DNA from: Bacteriovorax sp.
GTDB taxonomy: Bacteria > Bdellovibrionota > Bacteriovoracia > Bacteriovoracales > Bacteriovoracaceae
NCBI GenBank assembly: GCA_014377485.1
Contig: JACMPM010000097.1
Span: forward strand, 1-49,928
Reading direction: 5' to 3'
Length of the DNA stretch: 49,928 nucleotides
Below are positions 17,116-25,984 of this stretch, piece by piece. The stretch's first letter is position 1, and each line of letters opens with the position of its first letter. The notes under the pieces are model-generated. The model was given only the letters and a program-made list of their open reading frames with translations. It did no database searches and was not told the origin of the DNA. The translations under genes were made by a program, and so were the position numbers.

Positions 17116-17724
17116 ATGAAAGCACTGATCATATCTCTCGCACTAACATTATTAAACACTAACGCATATGCGGCTAAAGCTAAGAAAGAAAATTTTTACG
17201 ATGAATTAGATCCAAGATCGCCAAACATAGAAAAAATCATGAAAGAAATGAAAGAAGACTATGAGAAGAGAACAGGTAAATCTTCTCTTCTAGAAGATGA
17301 TCCTCTTGAAGCCTTCTTGCCGAGTTGCTATAGAAACTCATGTAAAATTTGGGCAGACGTAGATAAGCACGCACAAAGACTTTATTTATACATAGATGGA
17401 GTTTTGACCTACACTTGGAAAACATCTACTGGTCGTGCGGGTTTTACAACACCGGATATGGATCAGCATCCAGATGGACCAATCTATGACCGATACACTT
17501 CAACAAAGTATCCTGATGGCGATTATAATGGGCTTGGTAACATGCCTTACGCCGTCTTCATTCGCGGGGGTTATGCCATCCACGGCACAACTAGAGGTAA
17601 CTGGAGTAAACTCGGCACAATGGCCAGCCACGGATGTATACGATTACATCCTGATAATGGACAGATTTTTAATCAGCTTGTCAGAAAAAATGGTAAATCT
17701 AGTACATGGGTAACTGTTAACTAA
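17116..17724 (+). CDS. Periplasmic L,D-transpeptidase (YkuD domain)
   Basis: This 202-residue exported enzyme has signal peptide MKALIISLALTLLNTNAYA. After a charged spacer the YkuD domain runs from WADVDKHAQRLYLYIDGV to the catalytic block: His156 in AIHGTT, and SHGCIRLH with His172, Cys174 and Arg176. These enzymes form 3-3 peptidoglycan cross-links or attach proteins or amino acids to the wall. In predatory relatives many copies remodel the prey wall, but that role is only inferred here. A clear terminator follows; the convergent neighbour is a secreted metalloprotease. Confidence 0.9.
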   Translation: MKALIISLALTLLNTNAYAAKAKKENFYDELDPRSPNIEKIMKEMKEDYEKRTGKSSLLEDDPLEAFLPSCYRNSCKIWADVDKHAQRLYLYIDGVLTYTWKTSTGRAGFTTPDMDQHPDGPIYDRYTSTKYPDGDYNGLGNMPYAVFIRGGYAIHGTTRGNWSKLGTMASHGCIRLHPDNGQIFNQLVRKNGKSSTWVTVN

Positions 17725-17751
17725 ATTCTATGATTATTATTCATAAAAAAA

Positions 17752-17779
17752 CCCAGCTTTACGGCTGGGCTTTTTTTTT
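17752..17779. terminator. Bidirectional rho-independent terminator
   Basis: Stem CCCAGC (17752-17757) with GCTGGG (17764-17769), 6-nt loop, and nine T at 17771-17779. On the left an A-run (17745-17751) gives T after the stem on the other strand. It serves both the L,D-transpeptidase and the convergent metalloprotease gene ending at 17804. Confidence 0.87.
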
Positions 17780-17803
17780 CAAAATTTTATTCTTAACAAT
17801 AAA

Positions 17804-18940
17804 TTAAATTGCACTTTCGCCAGCAAACGAACAGGCAGGTTTTGCATCTGTTTCAGTATTTAGGCAAGAAAGGTATCCCGTGATTCCTGGATTTTTTCTC
17901 ATTAGTGTTCCAATACGGAAATCACCAGTCGGGTGAATCCCTTCATCTCCCGTACCACAAAGTTTAGCCCAGCTATCAGTTAACATTTGATCAGTATCTG
18001 CAGAAGACAAGACTTCAGTTGTTGCGTGAACAACTGTAGTTCTGATACCCCACTGATCTGCAATCAATTCCCCAGCGTGGCTTAAGGCAACTTTTTCATT
18101 ACATTTCACAGGATCTTTCGCATTGTCTTTACAAAATTTTTCATCATCTTTTGATTTAGTAAAACGATCAGGATAATTTTTCGCTAAACAGCTTAAGTAT
18201 GGGGCGTATAACTCATTACCAACTTTGCTGTTATCAATATGGTGACCCATCTCATGTGAGATTGCCTGCAAGATACTATTGAAGCGATCACTTGCACTTG
18301 CTGTTTGGTTTAAAGTAATCAAGAAACCTGGACAGATAAGAACGTAACGTTCTCCCTTGAGAGTTGTAGCGAAAGCATTATCAATTAAACCATCCGACCC
18401 ACAAGCATTCCCTAGGATTTGAGCGAGAACATTATTTTCTAGATCGCTTTTTTCTAAGAAGTCACTAAAGTTACCAACAACAATTGTCTTGATAACACTT
18501 TTAAAACTTGCTTTCGTGGCCATATCAAATGAACTTGTATCGATTGCTTGATACATATAATTTTTAATTTTATTAACATTTTCCGGATTAGTTACAACTT
18601 CTTCAAATCCACCAATTCTTTTCTTAGCAGAGGCCATAACTTCCTGGTTTCTAATTTTTGTTGTTTCTAAAAAGCGTTTAATAAAACGATAAGGCTTAAC
18701 TTGCTTTTTCATTGCATCAATTCTTGGAGCTGCATTTTTACCAGCCTCTGTAGAAATTTCACTTTTTAATTTTGCAACATACACATCGCGTTCTTTACGT
18801 TGAGCTAATGTATCGTTACAGATTCTTTGTAATGGGTTGCTACAAACAGAATCTCCAGAAGCGGCTACTGCTGAAAAACTAATTGTTGCTAAAGTTGCCA
18901 GTGTACAGACTGCTAATACGTTTTTGTGCTTGAAAGACAT
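17804..18940 (-). CDS. Secreted zinc metalloprotease (HExxH)
   Basis: This 378-residue exported protein starts with MSFKHKNVLAVCTLATLATI and a cleavage region ending AVAA. Its zinc motif is HEMGH (His229, Glu230, His233) in LQAISHEMGHHIDNSK. A third ligand may be Glu291 in SHAGELIADQWG, an arrangement like M48-type peptidases, and several cysteines could form disulphides. ATG 18940 is preceded by GGAG; the longer ORF to 19003 adds a non-signal extension and is rejected. The upstream 350 bp hold no gene. The target is unknown; a secreted digestive or wall-associated protease fits the neighbourhood. Confidence 0.8.
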   Translation of the reverse strand: MSFKHKNVLAVCTLATLATISFSAVAASGDSVCSNPLQRICNDTLAQRKERDVYVAKLKSEISTEAGKNAAPRIDAMKKQVKPYRFIKRFLETTKIRNQEVMASAKKRIGGFEEVVTNPENVNKIKNYMYQAIDTSSFDMATKASFKSVIKTIVVGNFSDFLEKSDLENNVLAQILGNACGSDGLIDNAFATTLKGERYVLICPGFLITLNQTASASDRFNSILQAISHEMGHHIDNSKVGNELYAPYLSCLAKNYPDRFTKSKDDEKFCKDNAKDPVKCNEKVALSHAGELIADQWGIRTTVVHATTEVLSSADTDQMLTDSWAKLCGTGDEGIHPTGDFRIGTLMRKNPGITGYLSCLNTETDAKPACSFAGESAI

Positions 18941-19355
18941 GCCGACTCCATTTGTTTTTGAAAATGATTGTGTCGATATTGCCAGATGGAGGGTTATTTT
19001 CAATAAAACTAGTAAGGCATGTAAATCTTATAGCTGAGACTGTCTAAAGTTTGTACAGTTATTCACCGGCAGCATGTCTCTTAATAACTGCTTCAGAAGT
19101 CATACCCAAACGATTATTTTCGAATGCGCCTCAATTCGTGCTCCTCTAAGAACTTCACCGGGTGTTCGGTTGTTACTATTATTTTCTTGTATACATCAAC
19201 AAGCATTGAAATTTTTGTGCAATCAACGGCAAGTATATTTTTGGGGTTGTATTCAAGAAGTTTGAAGGCTAAATATTATTAAATGATTGAATTTAATAAT
19301 CCAACTTCTGTCACAGAATTACAAAATTGATTATTTATAGATCAAGATCAATAGG
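18941..19355. other. Gene-free stretch
   Basis: About 415 bp between the start of the metalloprotease and the stop of the lipoprotein gene, both on the reverse strand. It must contain the metalloprotease promoter. A 63-codon forward ORF at 19074-19265 has no ribosome binding site and an unconvincing composition. No hairpin, repeat or RNA gene was seen. Confidence 0.5.
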
Positions 19356-19784
19356 TTATTTTGAATTTCCTTCCACGGACTGAGCATTGATATACTCTTT
19401 CCACTGTTCTGCTAACTTCTCATGCCCAATGCTAAGTTCGTCATTGAGTTGGTTAACAAGCTTATAGATGGCCACGTTGTCCGCTTCGCCGGGAAGTCCA
19501 TCATTTGTGGACTTGACGATCTTATTTAGGATTTGGCCTAAAATATTGCATTCGTCACTTACTGCTTTGCAATCTACAGCTCTGGAGCTTTCAACCGCCA
19601 ATGCAATCTCATGCATTTTTTTATAATCAGATTCGCTGAGAATTTTCTCTACAATGCCTTTCGAAGTTATGGCCTGTGTGCTGTACTCGCTGAGAGTTAG
19701 TTTTGGCTTCTCGGCTTTTCTTGAGCAGCTTAGTAGGGATATAAAGAGGATGGAGAAGCAAAGGAGTAAGTTAATATTTTTCAT
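19356..19784 (-). CDS. Small lipoprotein of unknown function
   Basis: This 142-residue precursor has a lipoprotein signal peptide, NINLLLCFSILFISLLSCSRK, with a lipobox-like LLSC; Cys would be lipidated. The mature part is helical and charged (ESDYKKMHEIALAVESSRAV, LNDELSIGHEKLAEQWKEYI) with two more cysteines (CKAVSDEC) that could form a disulphide. No family is recognised. It stands alone upstream of the divergent rlmN, with about 270 bp of AT-rich DNA between. Confidence 0.7.
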   Translation of the reverse strand: MKNINLLLCFSILFISLLSCSRKAEKPKLTLSEYSTQAITSKGIVEKILSESDYKKMHEIALAVESSRAVDCKAVSDECNILGQILNKIVKSTNDGLPGEADNVAIYKLVNQLNDELSIGHEKLAEQWKEYINAQSVEGNSK

Positions 19785-20055
19785 ATATTAATTATAATCG
19801 AAATTTTAATAATTGGTAGGGAGTAATCTCGTTCGCTTTATCTTTGCTTAAGCCTCGTCGTTCCTCAATTATAACTTATAAAAATGTCCATTTCCTATTA
19901 ATAAGATCATCTTTAAAATTTTATAATGAAATATTCAATCACTTTAATTTACTATCAATATTAGAAATTTTTTACTATCTTAAGAAAGACCATTACTAAC
20001 ACCCTAATAGTGTTATGATGGATATAATTGTTTTCCTCTGATATAAGTATCCCAC

Positions 20056-21090
20056 ATGAAAACTTCTTTCTACCAATACAACTTTGAAGCCCTAACCAAT
20101 CTTCTTATTGAAAATGATTTGTCTCCATCGGGAGCCACTCTCCTTTATAACTGGCATTACAAACAAAAAAAGCTCAAACCTTGCACTCATAACGTGGCCC
20201 TCGCGACTCAAAATTTTATCCATGAACATTTTTCATTTTCAATGCCGGAGATTGTCGACGTCCATGAATCAAAAGATCAAACCGTAAAATTTCTGATGCA
20301 AATGGAAGACGGACAAAAAGTTGAAACGGTTCTAATTCCATTTCAAAATAAATACACCATTTGTATTTCCACTCAGGTTGGATGTGCGATGAAATGCTCT
20401 TTTTGTTTCACCGGTACTCAAGGATTAAAAAGACATTTAAAAACAGAAGAAATTATCGGACAATTTATCATTGCTGATCGCTGGCTTCGCAAACACCGTC
20501 CCGAAGATCAACAATTAAAAAACATAGTTTATATGGGCCAAGGTGAACCGCTTCATAATTTTGATGCTGTAAAAACAGCGAGTGAAATTTTCCTCGATCA
20601 ACACGGAACGAGTATCGGTGTTCAGAAAATTACTGTATCGACTGCTGGATATCTTCCAGGACTAATAAGATGGAACGAAGAAATGCCGGGAGTGAATATC
20701 GCCCTTTCTTTACATTCACCGTTTGAAGAAAAAAGAAATAAACTTATCCCCATCAATCAACGTTATCCTCTTTCTGAAATTTTAAAATGCATAGACCTGA
20801 TTCCTCTAAAGAGAAAACAATACATCATTTACGAATATCTTTTAATAAAGAACTATAATGATACTGATGTTGATGCCCATGCCACTGGTGAATTATTGAA
20901 AGGAAAACAAGCGATAATAAATCTCATTCCTTTTAATCCATTTCCTGGCTCAGAATACGAACGTCCTGAATTAGCTCAAGTGGAACAATTTCAAAAAATC
21001 TTAGAAAGTTACCAGCTTCCTGCTTTGATTCGTGGAACTAAAGGTGATGATATTCTCGCCGCCTGCGGCCAACTAAATACCAAAGCTTAA
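20056..21090 (+). CDS. rlmN: 23S rRNA/tRNA adenine-C2 methyltransferase RlmN
   Basis: This radical-SAM enzyme methylates C2 of A2503 in 23S rRNA (and A37 of some tRNAs). The [4Fe-4S] motif is CAMKCSFC (Cys110, Cys114, Cys117). The resolving Cys103 sits in YTICISTQVGC and the methyl-carrying Cys337 in GDDILAACGQL, so both mechanistic cysteines are present. GQGEPLHNFDAV replaces the more common GMGEPLxN, and LIPFNPFPGSEYERP is also typical. Length (344) is slightly short of the E. coli enzyme. It is followed after 53 nt by the hemolysin-III-like gene. Confidence 0.95.
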   Translation: MKTSFYQYNFEALTNLLIENDLSPSGATLLYNWHYKQKKLKPCTHNVALATQNFIHEHFSFSMPEIVDVHESKDQTVKFLMQMEDGQKVETVLIPFQNKYTICISTQVGCAMKCSFCFTGTQGLKRHLKTEEIIGQFIIADRWLRKHRPEDQQLKNIVYMGQGEPLHNFDAVKTASEIFLDQHGTSIGVQKITVSTAGYLPGLIRWNEEMPGVNIALSLHSPFEEKRNKLIPINQRYPLSEILKCIDLIPLKRKQYIIYEYLLIKNYNDTDVDAHATGELLKGKQAIINLIPFNPFPGSEYERPELAQVEQFQKILESYQLPALIRGTKGDDILAACGQLNTKA

Positions 21091-21143
21091 TCCTGACAAT
21101 TATTTTACTTTAATTAAATGAACGTACAGCTTATTCTTAATTA

Positions 21144-21797
21144 ATGAAAACTATAAAAGACACAAAACCCTTAATCAAACCATTGTTGCGTGGACACTCC
21201 CATCAAGCTGCATTCTTTTTTGCGCTCGGTGCTTGTGCCGTTTTACTACTCAATGCTCACGGAACAAGAACGATTGTCGCGACTATTATTTATTCTTTTA
21301 GTTTGATTGGTCTCTTTGGAATTAGTGCCGTCTATCACCGACCAACCTGGCAACCACAGCAGCGCATGTGGATGAGAAGAATGGATCATGCAGCTATTTA
21401 TGTTTTGATCGCAGGAACTTCTACACCTATTTGTCTGCTTGCTCTGTCGCCAATGGCCGGAATGAAATTACTGGAACTCGTGTGGAGTGCTGCTCTATTT
21501 GGAATTATTCAATCTCTTTTTTGGGTAACTGCCCCCAAATGGGTTTCATCAGTATTGTACGTCACAGTTGGCTGTTTAATTGTTCCCTATCTTCCAGAAC
21601 TTAAAGCTGCTCTTACAATGAATGACGTCTGGCTGATTTTAACAGGTGGAGTGGTTTATGTTATTGGAGCCATTATCTATGCATTAAGAAGACCAAATCC
21701 CAACCCCAAAATTTTTGGTTATCATGAAATTTTTCATTTACTGGTGATTGCTGGAGCTGGCTTTCATTTTTTAGTTATCTATAAACTAATAAAATAA
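21144..21797 (+). CDS. Hemolysin III/PAQR family membrane protein
   Basis: This 217-residue seven-helix membrane protein is of the YqfA/hemolysin III (PAQR) family. Family landmarks are present: SAVYHRPTW with the first conserved His, RMDHAAIYVLIAGTSTP with Asp-His, and a C-terminal GYHEIFHLLVIAGAGFHFLVIY that supplies the remaining zinc-site histidines. Despite the name most members are not hemolysins; receptor-like or ceramidase-like activities are proposed. It lies downstream of rlmN on the same strand. No strong ribosome binding site is visible. Confidence 0.87.
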   Translation: MKTIKDTKPLIKPLLRGHSHQAAFFFALGACAVLLLNAHGTRTIVATIIYSFSLIGLFGISAVYHRPTWQPQQRMWMRRMDHAAIYVLIAGTSTPICLLALSPMAGMKLLELVWSAALFGIIQSLFWVTAPKWVSSVLYVTVGCLIVPYLPELKAALTMNDVWLILTGGVVYVIGAIIYALRRPNPNPKIFGYHEIFHLLVIAGAGFHFLVIYKLIK

Positions 21798-21798
21798 T

Positions 21799-22453
21799 TT
21801 ATTCTTCTTTCATAATTTCGTCTTTCACATAAAAATATTCATGAGGGAACAAAAGTCGAAGCACTGAATTCAAATAAAAGTAATTCAATGCTGATGAAGA
21901 CTGCGGATAATGGTGTCCCAAAAATAGCAGTCATGACGGCTGCAGCCCCTGCTGCTAAAAGAATTTTTCTGTCTTTTGATGAAGTTCCTGAAAATATTTT
22001 TAAACGTCCTAACCAGGATCCAAGTGAAGCTCTAGTAGCGATGATTGGTCCTTCCGCACCAAATGGTCCACCGGTTCCAATGGCCAGAGCTGAAGCAAAT
22101 GGCTTCAAAAAAGTTATTCGTCTTGGAATGCGACTGTCACCATAAAGAACTTTTTCCATTGCCTCCGGAATTCCGTGACCTCTTATGCCTGCACTTCCAA
22201 AACGTGCGATCAATCCAACTAAAATTCCGCCGACAACAGGAATCGCAATAGACCAGGGAGTAAGGGTCACGTTTGAGAAATGAAATTCTGCAATCGAAAT
22301 TTTATGGAGATAAAATAAATTGGAAAAAAAAGCTATTCCTCCAATCAAGATTCTTGCAACGAAAGTAGCAATGATTCCCAATAGAGAAGAGGCCAGGCAT
22401 AGAAGCCAAAGTTGTCTTTTCTCGACCTTGTTTTTTAAAAACATGCAAACCAT
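21799..22453 (-). pseudogene. Truncated ClC chloride channel/antiporter
   Basis: The ORF 21839-22453 encodes 204 residues that match only the N-terminal half of a ClC channel or Cl-/H+ antiporter: several helices, GSAGIRGHGIPEAME, the selectivity motif GTGGPFGAEGP, and GAAAVMTAIFGTPLSAVFISIE. It then ends at FVPS. The other pore motifs and any CBS domains are missing (the family usually exceeds 400 residues). Immediately past the stop, another frame reads PHEYFYVKDEIMKEE to a TAA at 21799, plausibly the old C-terminus. That would imply a large internal deletion. Half a ClC protomer is unlikely to conduct. Confidence 0.72.
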
Positions 22454-22551
22454 CCAAAAAATACTATTATTTAATTTTTACTTTGAAGACATTGAGCTTT
22501 ATTAGCAATAGGTGCTGCATCGAAATGGTGCGTTGAGAAAAATAAACAGAA

Positions 22552-23478
22552 TTAAGAGAATAAAAAATAATTCCAGAGTGGAACAGTAATGAGCGAAAGT
22601 GGAATTCCGATTCCCACCATTAAGTTAGCCATTTCAGTATCTAAATTAAACTCTGTAGACACTACTGCTGAAGTAATCATCGAGGCCATTGCAGATTCAA
22701 CAACTATTACATGAGTGGTGAGATCGTTTCCGCCCAAAAATTTAATATAGAAAAAAGCAAAAAAAGCAGGAATCAATATGAGTTTAAAAGTTAATCCTAA
22801 ACTTAATCCTAGCCACCGCTTCTTTAAAATTTTCAAATCAAAACGTAGTTGAAAGCCAACAGCGAATAGTGCGAGTGGAATAAGTGTTGATGCAATTTTT
22901 GAAATGGCGGGAGTTAATATATCAAATCCCTTTAATCCGATTGACGCCCATATAATCGAAATAAATAAAGCGATAAAAGGAGGAAAAGTTAAAACTCTTT
23001 TTGCGATAACATGAGGCTTGATTTGTGCTCCGGAAAAAAATGAAGCAACAATAATACCAAAAGTAGACAAAACTAAAAAACTTCCCGGTTGATCAACTAA
23101 AACTCCAATCGGAATAGCATGGGGACCAATAAGCGCTTCCAGGATTGGGAATCCAACAAAAGAAGTATTACCCAATCCTGCAGTGAGAATCAATGCTCCT
23201 GTTTTTGCGTGACTCCACTTATATCTTTTTCCTATATAAGAAAAAAATAGTAATGAAATAAAAAAAGTTATCCATGCCATTGAAACGGGCAACCACCAGC
23301 GTCCGTTAAAATCTATGGTCTTCAATAATTGCGGCATTTGGGAGAGAACTAAAGCAGGAAGGGAGAGATAAATAATAAATGAATTTAGAACTTGGGCAGT
23401 GTTAACTGGAAAATTCCGTAAGTGCCTGCAGAGAATTCCTGCAATCATGCAGGCAAAAATTAATAGAAAATTATTCAT
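22552..23478 (-). CDS. AEC family transporter (auxin-efflux-carrier type permease)
   Basis: This 308-residue inner-membrane protein has about ten hydrophobic helices in the five-plus-five arrangement of the AEC family (PF03547). Typical stretches are LNSFIIYLSLPALVLSQMP in the first half, GLGNTSFVGFPILEALIG, and in the second half AVGFQLRFDL and VVESAMASMITSAVVSTEFNLD. Bacterial members carry malate, malonate and other carboxylates, or are uncharacterised, so no substrate is given. Transcribed away from the response-regulator gene at 23574. Confidence 0.87.
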   Translation of the reverse strand: MNNFLLIFACMIAGILCRHLRNFPVNTAQVLNSFIIYLSLPALVLSQMPQLLKTIDFNGRWWLPVSMAWITFFISLLFFSYIGKRYKWSHAKTGALILTAGLGNTSFVGFPILEALIGPHAIPIGVLVDQPGSFLVLSTFGIIVASFFSGAQIKPHVIAKRVLTFPPFIALFISIIWASIGLKGFDILTPAISKIASTLIPLALFAVGFQLRFDLKILKKRWLGLSLGLTFKLILIPAFFAFFYIKFLGGNDLTTHVIVVESAMASMITSAVVSTEFNLDTEMANLMVGIGIPLSLITVPLWNYFLFS

Positions 23479-23573
23479 GTGAAAATGATAACATAATTAA
23501 GTCATAATTCTTACACATTGTTAAAACTTGCAGAAACTTCTCAATAATTGTAGATACAATCTGAGGGATAAAA

Positions 23574-24278
23574 ATGAGAAAAAAAATTCTTATTATCGAT
23601 GATGATGAAGAGTTAAATGAACTCGTCTCAGCTTTTTTATCAAAAAATGATTTTGATGTCATTACGGCCATTCATCCAACTCTAGGGCTAAAATTACTTA
23701 AGCAACATGTTCCACATTTAATAGTATTAGATATAACATTGCCTGATAAAAGTGGCTTTGAAGTTTGCAAAGAAATTCGTCAATTTGCCCAGACCCCCAT
23801 TATTATTCTTTCTGCTAGAGGAGAACTCAATGACAAAGTTGATGGCTTAGAACTTGGTGCAGATGATTACATCCCTAAGCCCTTTGAGCCTAGAGAGTTA
23901 GTTGCAAGAATTCAAGCAGTGCTTAGGAGAAGCGAAGTCCATACGATAACTACAATTCAAGCAAAAACCCTAAAGTCACAAGACCTCTTAATTGATGTCC
24001 GTAAGGCTACAGTTTACACTGATGAAATTCAACTTGACCTGACAACGATGGAATTTGAAATTTTACATCTCTTCATGAAGAATCCCGGTGTCACCCTATC
24101 AAGAGAACAAGTCGTTGATAAAATCAGAGGTATTGAATGGGACAGTATTGACCGCACAATCGATGTATTAATAAGTCGTCTTCGTCATAAACTCAAAGAC
24201 GACGCAAAAAATCCAAAATATTTGAAAACAATCTGGGGGAGTGGTTACCGCTTTGTCGGAGAAGTTATTACTTCTTAA
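23574..24278 (+). CDS. OmpR/PhoB-family response regulator (orphan)
   Basis: This 234-residue two-domain regulator has a receiver domain with acidic pocket DDD (9-11), phosphoacceptor Asp53 in LIVLDITLPD, and KPFEP with the conserved Lys. A winged-helix DNA-binding domain follows (MEFEILHLFMKNPG, SREQVVDKI, RTIDVLISRLRHKL, TIWGSGYRFVGE). No histidine-kinase gene adjoins it, so the partner is unknown; a kinase remnant lies 7 kb away at 31578 but nothing links them. Its 3' end overlaps the convergent gene at 24268 by 11 nt. GAGGG precedes the ATG. Confidence 0.93.
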   Translation: MRKKILIIDDDEELNELVSAFLSKNDFDVITAIHPTLGLKLLKQHVPHLIVLDITLPDKSGFEVCKEIRQFAQTPIIILSARGELNDKVDGLELGADDYIPKPFEPRELVARIQAVLRRSEVHTITTIQAKTLKSQDLLIDVRKATVYTDEIQLDLTTMEFEILHLFMKNPGVTLSREQVVDKIRGIEWDSIDRTIDVLISRLRHKLKDDAKNPKYLKTIWGSGYRFVGEVITS

Positions 24279-24657
24279 AAAGTCTGCCAGTAATTTCGTA
24301 AATAACAACATCTTCTTTATCATACCAAATTTCGCTATAAGCAAAATGTCCGGCTTCAATGGCTATGTCGGAAACAATTTTAACATCGTCACTATATTGC
24401 TCAGTCACGTGTATGGCATTTTCTGTAATCGTTCCTACAACTGCACCATCAACGATTAAATTATTCCCTTGTTTCGTCCAAACACCTGGATCGATATCTA
24501 GTCCCACTACCTGGCAGTCAAAATATCCACCAGTGCGAGTTAATTTATCTTTGGTTTCAACAAAACCCAAAGTCATTGAATCGCAATGAGTTCCAGAACC
24601 TTCATAAGTCCAGGTCCCCCATCCGGTCCAATTCCCAGAAATGTTTGCGAAGCTCAT
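24268..24657 (-). CDS. Hypothetical protein with a damaged-looking signal peptide
   Basis: This 129-residue beta-rich protein (SGNWTGWGTWTYEGSGTHCD, VVIYEITGRLF) is of unknown family, perhaps a small lipocalin-like fold. The first ATG, at 24657, falls inside what resembles a signal peptide. Upstream codons in the same frame read FFLVWSSMSFA, a plausible cleavage region, but lead back to no usable start. A run of nine T at 24671-24679 lies there. With a tenth T the frame would read KIIGIFFLVWSSMSFA from an ATT preceded by AGGAG. The gene may have lost its start, use a rare start, or vary by slippage. It follows udk by 56 nt. Confidence 0.55.
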   Translation of the reverse strand: MSFANISGNWTGWGTWTYEGSGTHCDSMTLGFVETKDKLTRTGGYFDCQVVGLDIDPGVWTKQGNNLIVDGAVVGTITENAIHVTEQYSDDVKIVSDIAIEAGHFAYSEIWYDKEDVVIYEITGRLFKK

Positions 24658-24713
24658 AGAGCTCCATACTAAAAAAAAATTCCTATAATCTTTGTAATGC
24701 AGGCTCCTAAGTT

Positions 24714-25325
24714 TTATTTTTCGTTTAAATGTTTAATAAAATAATTTAAAGTTTCACTGTACTCACCAAGGTCAGTCACTACCGTTTGAGCGTGGTTTTT
24801 GGAAGGCTGGACAAATTGGTCATGCATCGGTCGCACTTGTAGATCGAATTGTTTTTTAACTCCCTCTGGAGTTCTTCCTCTCTCGTGTACATCTCGGTCT
24901 AGCCTGCGTTGGTATCTTAATTCTTCAGGAGTATCAAAAAAAATGGCTTCATCTAGTTGAGCTCGTACGACAGTTGAGTCTAGTATAAGAATACCATCTA
25001 CCAGGATTACTTTCCGGGGCTCGCAGGTAATAGTTTTTTTCAATCTTTTGTGAGTCGCAAATTCATAGAGTGGAACTTCAATACATTTTCCTAATTTTAA
25101 TTCAGAAAGTCCAAGTGCCAACAAATCAAAATCTAAACTGCTTGGATGATCAAAATTTACCGAACCTCCATCTCCATCAAATCGATGAGACTGATCGATA
25201 TAATAATTATCCTGATAAAGAATAATGCAATTATTATCGCCCAAAATTCTTTGAAGCTCTCTTGCAAAATATGTTTTGCCAGATCCACTTCCACCGGCGA
25301 CTCCAATGATATAAGGCTTATTCAT
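24714..25325 (-). CDS. udk: Uridine kinase
   Basis: This 203-residue P-loop kinase phosphorylates uridine and cytidine to UMP and CMP. Walker A is GGSGSGKT at residues 11-18. Typical uridine-kinase blocks are YQDNYY, FDHPSSLDFDLL, VILVDGILIL, RRLDRDVHERGRT and VRPMHDQFVQPSK. It starts 2 nt after the upp stop, so the two are tightly linked. It is the last clear gene of the pyrimidine operon and would feed nucleosides into the same UMP pool as Upp. Confidence 0.94.
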   Translation of the reverse strand: MNKPYIIGVAGGSGSGKTYFARELQRILGDNNCIILYQDNYYIDQSHRFDGDGGSVNFDHPSSLDFDLLALGLSELKLGKCIEVPLYEFATHKRLKKTITCEPRKVILVDGILILDSTVVRAQLDEAIFFDTPEELRYQRRLDRDVHERGRTPEGVKKQFDLQVRPMHDQFVQPSKNHAQTVVTDLGEYSETLNYFIKHLNEK

Positions 25326-25327
25326 AA

Positions 25328-25957
25328 TTACTTCGTTTGGTATAAGCGGTCCCCTGCATCTCCCAATCCTGGGACCAGGTAACCAACGTCATTAATCTCT
25401 TCTTCAATATTAACAGTATAAATTTCAACATCTGGATGAAAATGATGAACTTTTTCTAGCCCATACTTGCTGGCTAAAATACTTAGCACTTTTATTTTAC
25501 CCACTTCGTATTGTTTCAAACGATCGATCGCTGCCACAATAGTGTCCGCTGTTGCGATCAATGGATCACATAAAAGAATATCTTTTCCTTTTACATTTTC
25601 TGGCATCTTGAAATAATACTCAACAGTATTGTGAATAAATTTGTCGCGATAAATTCCAATATAACCAGCACTAGAAATAGGAATCATCGAGAGAACTGCA
25701 TCAAGCATTCCATTTCCAGCTCTCATGATCGAGACAACTACCGGAGGATTAACGATTCGTTCTGTTTTAGTTTTGGCTATGGGAGTTTCAATAGAAACTG
25801 TTTCTAACTGACTCCATCCTTTCATTGCTTCATAAGCTAGTATTTTAGATATTTCTTTCACAATTTCTCTGAACTCATAAGAATTTGTAGTTTTATCGCG
25901 AAGATAACCAAGTTTATGTTTCATTAGTGGATGGTCAATAACTGTTACATTTTTCAT
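25328..25957 (-). CDS. upp: Uracil phosphoribosyltransferase
   Basis: This 209-residue type I PRTase converts uracil and PRPP to UMP. Signatures are SIMRAGNGMLDAVLSMIP, the PRPP-binding loop CDPLIATADT, and the uracil-binding C-terminal block GYLVPGLGDAGDRLY. AGGAAA precedes the ATG. It lies 27 nt after the DUF1688 gene and 2 nt before udk. In the yeast URC pathway the corresponding enzyme (Urc6) makes UMP as the true start of uracil breakdown, so this gene may serve catabolism as well as salvage. Confidence 0.95.
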   Translation of the reverse strand: MKNVTVIDHPLMKHKLGYLRDKTTNSYEFREIVKEISKILAYEAMKGWSQLETVSIETPIAKTKTERIVNPPVVVSIMRAGNGMLDAVLSMIPISSAGYIGIYRDKFIHNTVEYYFKMPENVKGKDILLCDPLIATADTIVAAIDRLKQYEVGKIKVLSILASKYGLEKVHHFHPDVEIYTVNIEEEINDVGYLVPGLGDAGDRLYQTK

Positions 25958-25984
25958 AAATATTTCCTAATTCTTGATTACTAA

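Noticed and set aside
19074-19265. Forward ORF of 63 codons in the gap before the metalloprotease
   Set aside because: No ribosome binding site, odd composition, no similarity that I recognise.
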